A stretch of 64,000 nucleotides of DNA from the NCBI RefSeq assembly GCF_019097595.1, contig NC_080720.1, positions 20,320,352 through 20,384,351 on the forward strand, written 5' to 3'. Both the position numbers and the translations under genes were made by a program. Source of the stretch: Hemibagrus wyckioides (taxonomy: Eukaryota > Chordata > Actinopteri > Siluriformes > Bagridae). This document shows, one piece after another, positions 50,051-64,000 of the stretch (position 1 is its first letter; each line of letters opens with the position of its first letter). The notes under the pieces are model-generated. The model did no database searches, was not told where the DNA came from, and saw nothing but the letters and a program-made list of their open reading frames with translations.

Positions 50051-51560
50051 AAACAAAAAAACTTCAAACTTATAAGCCAATTGATTAAAAATGGTCATGC
50101 TACTGCCCAACACTGCATAATGCACATTCTGATCCACAGTATATTAACACATTTAATTATTCATAATAAACAGTATACATTATTCAAATAAAATATGTTC
50201 TGCTTCATGACAACAGTTGAAGTACATTTTTGCTTCATCATATCGTTATACAAACGTCAAACGTTTTGGCCAGAGTGCAGATGATAATGTTTTAGAATTG
50301 AGTTGCACCCATACTTTTGCAATACATTTGGCATACCGATAATGTAGAGAACTCAATAGAACTCCTAGTGGTTAATAAGCATAGTTCAACCCAGTACCTT
50401 GCATTCTGACGGTTTTTCATCAAGTCCATAAATGAATGATCAAGTCAAATTATTCCTCACATCAAAATGTAACTAATGCTAACAGCCTTACTGTTTCCTC
50501 TGTTGCACCATTGTCCATTTTACATAAAAATTATTAATCTAAATGAAGTTATGTAGTGCCACAGCAAGCTTCATAACACATACTAATTGTTGACATTTGT
50601 CTGAACTGGCTGTGAGACAACTGGCATCAAGCTGGGGAACTTCCCAAAACAAAAAAAACCCACAGTACAATCCTGGTGTTTACTGCCTTGTTTTATAACT
50701 CTCTTACCTGCTCTACCATCACCTTTCAGACTGCAGAGTTGTTGTTCAGTCATCTTCACTACTTTTCAGATATTTGGGAATTTCAGAGGACATAGTTTCT
50801 AATCACGGGCCTAAGTGTGAAGCTACTTTATGGAGAACTGGGAGTTTGTGTGAGCTGAACATTGGGATATAACCACCAAGCTAAGCTAACAGCCAGGTAG
50901 AGAGTACCAATCAGAAAACAAACCTTTATTCTCTGTATGTCTGCCTTAATAATCAGAAGGACAAGTCCATGGTCTGGCTACTCCCAGAACCGTTTAAAGC
51001 CCTCAGAAAACAAGCTGACCTCATTCCAGTGTGTTTCAGTATGACCTAATTACTCTGGATCACAACCACAACTATCAATTATTTGTACTGGAGTGAACAG
51101 GTGTGGCAGAGCATGTATTTAGTTGAACAGGTGATGATAAACCAAAAGGATGGTGGACCTCTTACTTAAGACTTCAAAATTTCTTCACGCTTTTTATATG
51201 AAACACTGAAGTCATGTACTGGCTTGGCCTACCGAAACTACATAATAATGCTGAGAGATGATGGTCTTGCTCTTTTCTGTTCCTAACAGCAAAATCTGAC
51301 TCATCTTTTATTTTTTAGATGACTCATTTATTTTCCTGTTAAACACCATTGTAATTGCATTAGTAATGCTTTCCTGTGACATCAGTAAGGCAAAGCAAAG
51401 AACTGCTAACTTCTCACGGGAATATCGAATTTACCACTGATTACAGGTTAGCACCAGAATCTTTAAGCACTTGTGAAAAGTTTCAATATGAATATGTTTA
51501 ACATGTTGAGGGATGGAGTTGTGGAGTTTACCTTTAAATCACAACAAACAAAAAATACCA
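50051..51560. other. Interval between the troponin T and pkp1 genes
   Basis: The convergent 3' ends of the two genes face each other here. No gene was recognised. Confidence 0.5.
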
Positions 51561-51571
51561 TTTCAAAAAGC

Positions 51572-52273
51572 TTTATTCAGTTTCTGCTGGAAAAAAGGCA
51601 AATTAAACATGAGACTTGAATGAAATGACCAACTACAAAGGAACCCTCTTCAAATATTAAGATCAAATGAAAGATTATTAAAAGGCAATAAATCTGAAAA
51701 AAACAAAAAAAAACAAACAACAACATTAATATTCATAATAATACCTTGGTGTCTTACACCTCACCCTAAGGCTAACTGTATTGGGTTGGCAGACACCAAA
51801 ACCCAAATCCTTACAACATTTATCCATTTTTATGAATGTGTCATATATTTCAAATAAAAAGGCATGAGAAAATTGTAGTTTAACGAATCTCATGTAGGCA
51901 GGCATCATTCCATTTCTATTCATGTCAGAATATCATCATTATACTCAAAACAACAATCCATGTAATGTAATAAATGTCATAAAAATGTAATATGTTCCCA
52001 TTATGGTGCTTTCATGCAACAACAACAAAAAAAATCAATGTGAAATAACAAAGAATAGAAATAAAAAATTTTTTCCCATTCTGTGCAAACTCAGCGCTGT
52101 GAAGCTCATTTACATTCCCCTTAGCTGCTTTTTCCTTTTAACCTTCGCAGTTCTTTATATTCAAAGCGGACAGGAATATATGATTCAATTTCATGTGTAT
52201 ATTTACGCAAGTTATTTTCTGTAGCTGTTATGTAGAGTTGGACGTTTATGGAAGTCATCACCACGATGATGAA
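51572..52273 (-). other. pkp1: pkp1 3' untranslated region
   Basis: After the stop codon the minus strand runs without further coding sequence to an AATAAA poly(A) signal at 51577-51572. The length, about 700 bp, is an estimate. Confidence 0.6.
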
Positions 52274-63879
<11,606 letters not shown>

Positions 63880-64000
63880 CTGGTTTGACATATAATGTAA
63901 AATAATGAAAAATAATGTATGGTTCTTGTCTACTATCTGGTAAATTTTATATTTAAGGAAAAATAAACCAGGGCAGGTTTACGATCTGCACCAAATGTGC

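Overview
This window is a piece of a fish nuclear genome, most likely a teleost and possibly an otophysan such as a catfish. The signs are intron-split vertebrate muscle genes, dense microsatellites, fish-type Tc1/mariner elements, tRNA-derived SINEs, LINE 3' ends and a Ty3/Gypsy relic. Species was not determined. No prokaryotic or organellar features were seen.

Four genes can be read with confidence. csrp1 (+, 21839-24236) encodes a two-LIM-domain cysteine- and glycine-rich protein of 192 residues. tnni1 (+, 29449-31193) encodes a slow/cardiac-type troponin I of 186 residues. A tnnt2-like gene (+, 39096-48107) encodes a troponin T of 245 residues in 12 coding exons. The C-terminal half of pkp1, plakophilin-1 (-, 52274-63879), is present and its 5' part lies past the right edge. 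At the left edge (1-257, -) is a serine-rich exon in the place and orientation expected for nav1, but that name rests mainly on gene order. The order nav1?-csrp1-tnni1-tnnt2-pkp1 matches human 1q32, with csrp1 divergent from nav1 and tnnt2 convergent with pkp1. PHLDA3 and LAD1, which belong to that human block, were not seen.

Region by region: 1-257 nav1-like exon; 258-16600 gene-poor, with Tc1 elements (one 1.26 kb copy with perfect ends and a frameshifted transposase), SINEs and simple repeats; 16640-17460 CpG-containing and promoter-like, with two palindromic CREs and CCAAT motifs; 17460-21300 repeats, including a short Tc1-derived element; 21300-24371 csrp1, whose intron 1 holds two perfect CArG boxes; 24372-28190 intergenic; 28200-31414 tnni1; 31415-38700 intergenic with a piggyBac-type MITE, a SINE and a decayed Ty3/Gypsy integrase; 38716-48446 tnnt2-like; 48600-50050 decayed RTE-type LINE; 51570-64000 pkp1, with several elements in its introns.

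Troponin I and troponin T are subunits of the same thin-filament complex, CSRP1 is an actin-cytoskeleton LIM protein under SRF control in other vertebrates, and PKP1 is a desmosomal plaque protein. The block is therefore an ancestral muscle and junction gene neighbourhood. I found no evidence of a new biological system. The most useful leads are the paired CArG boxes, the CRE promoter-like block, and an orphan acidic reading frame in the troponin T intron.
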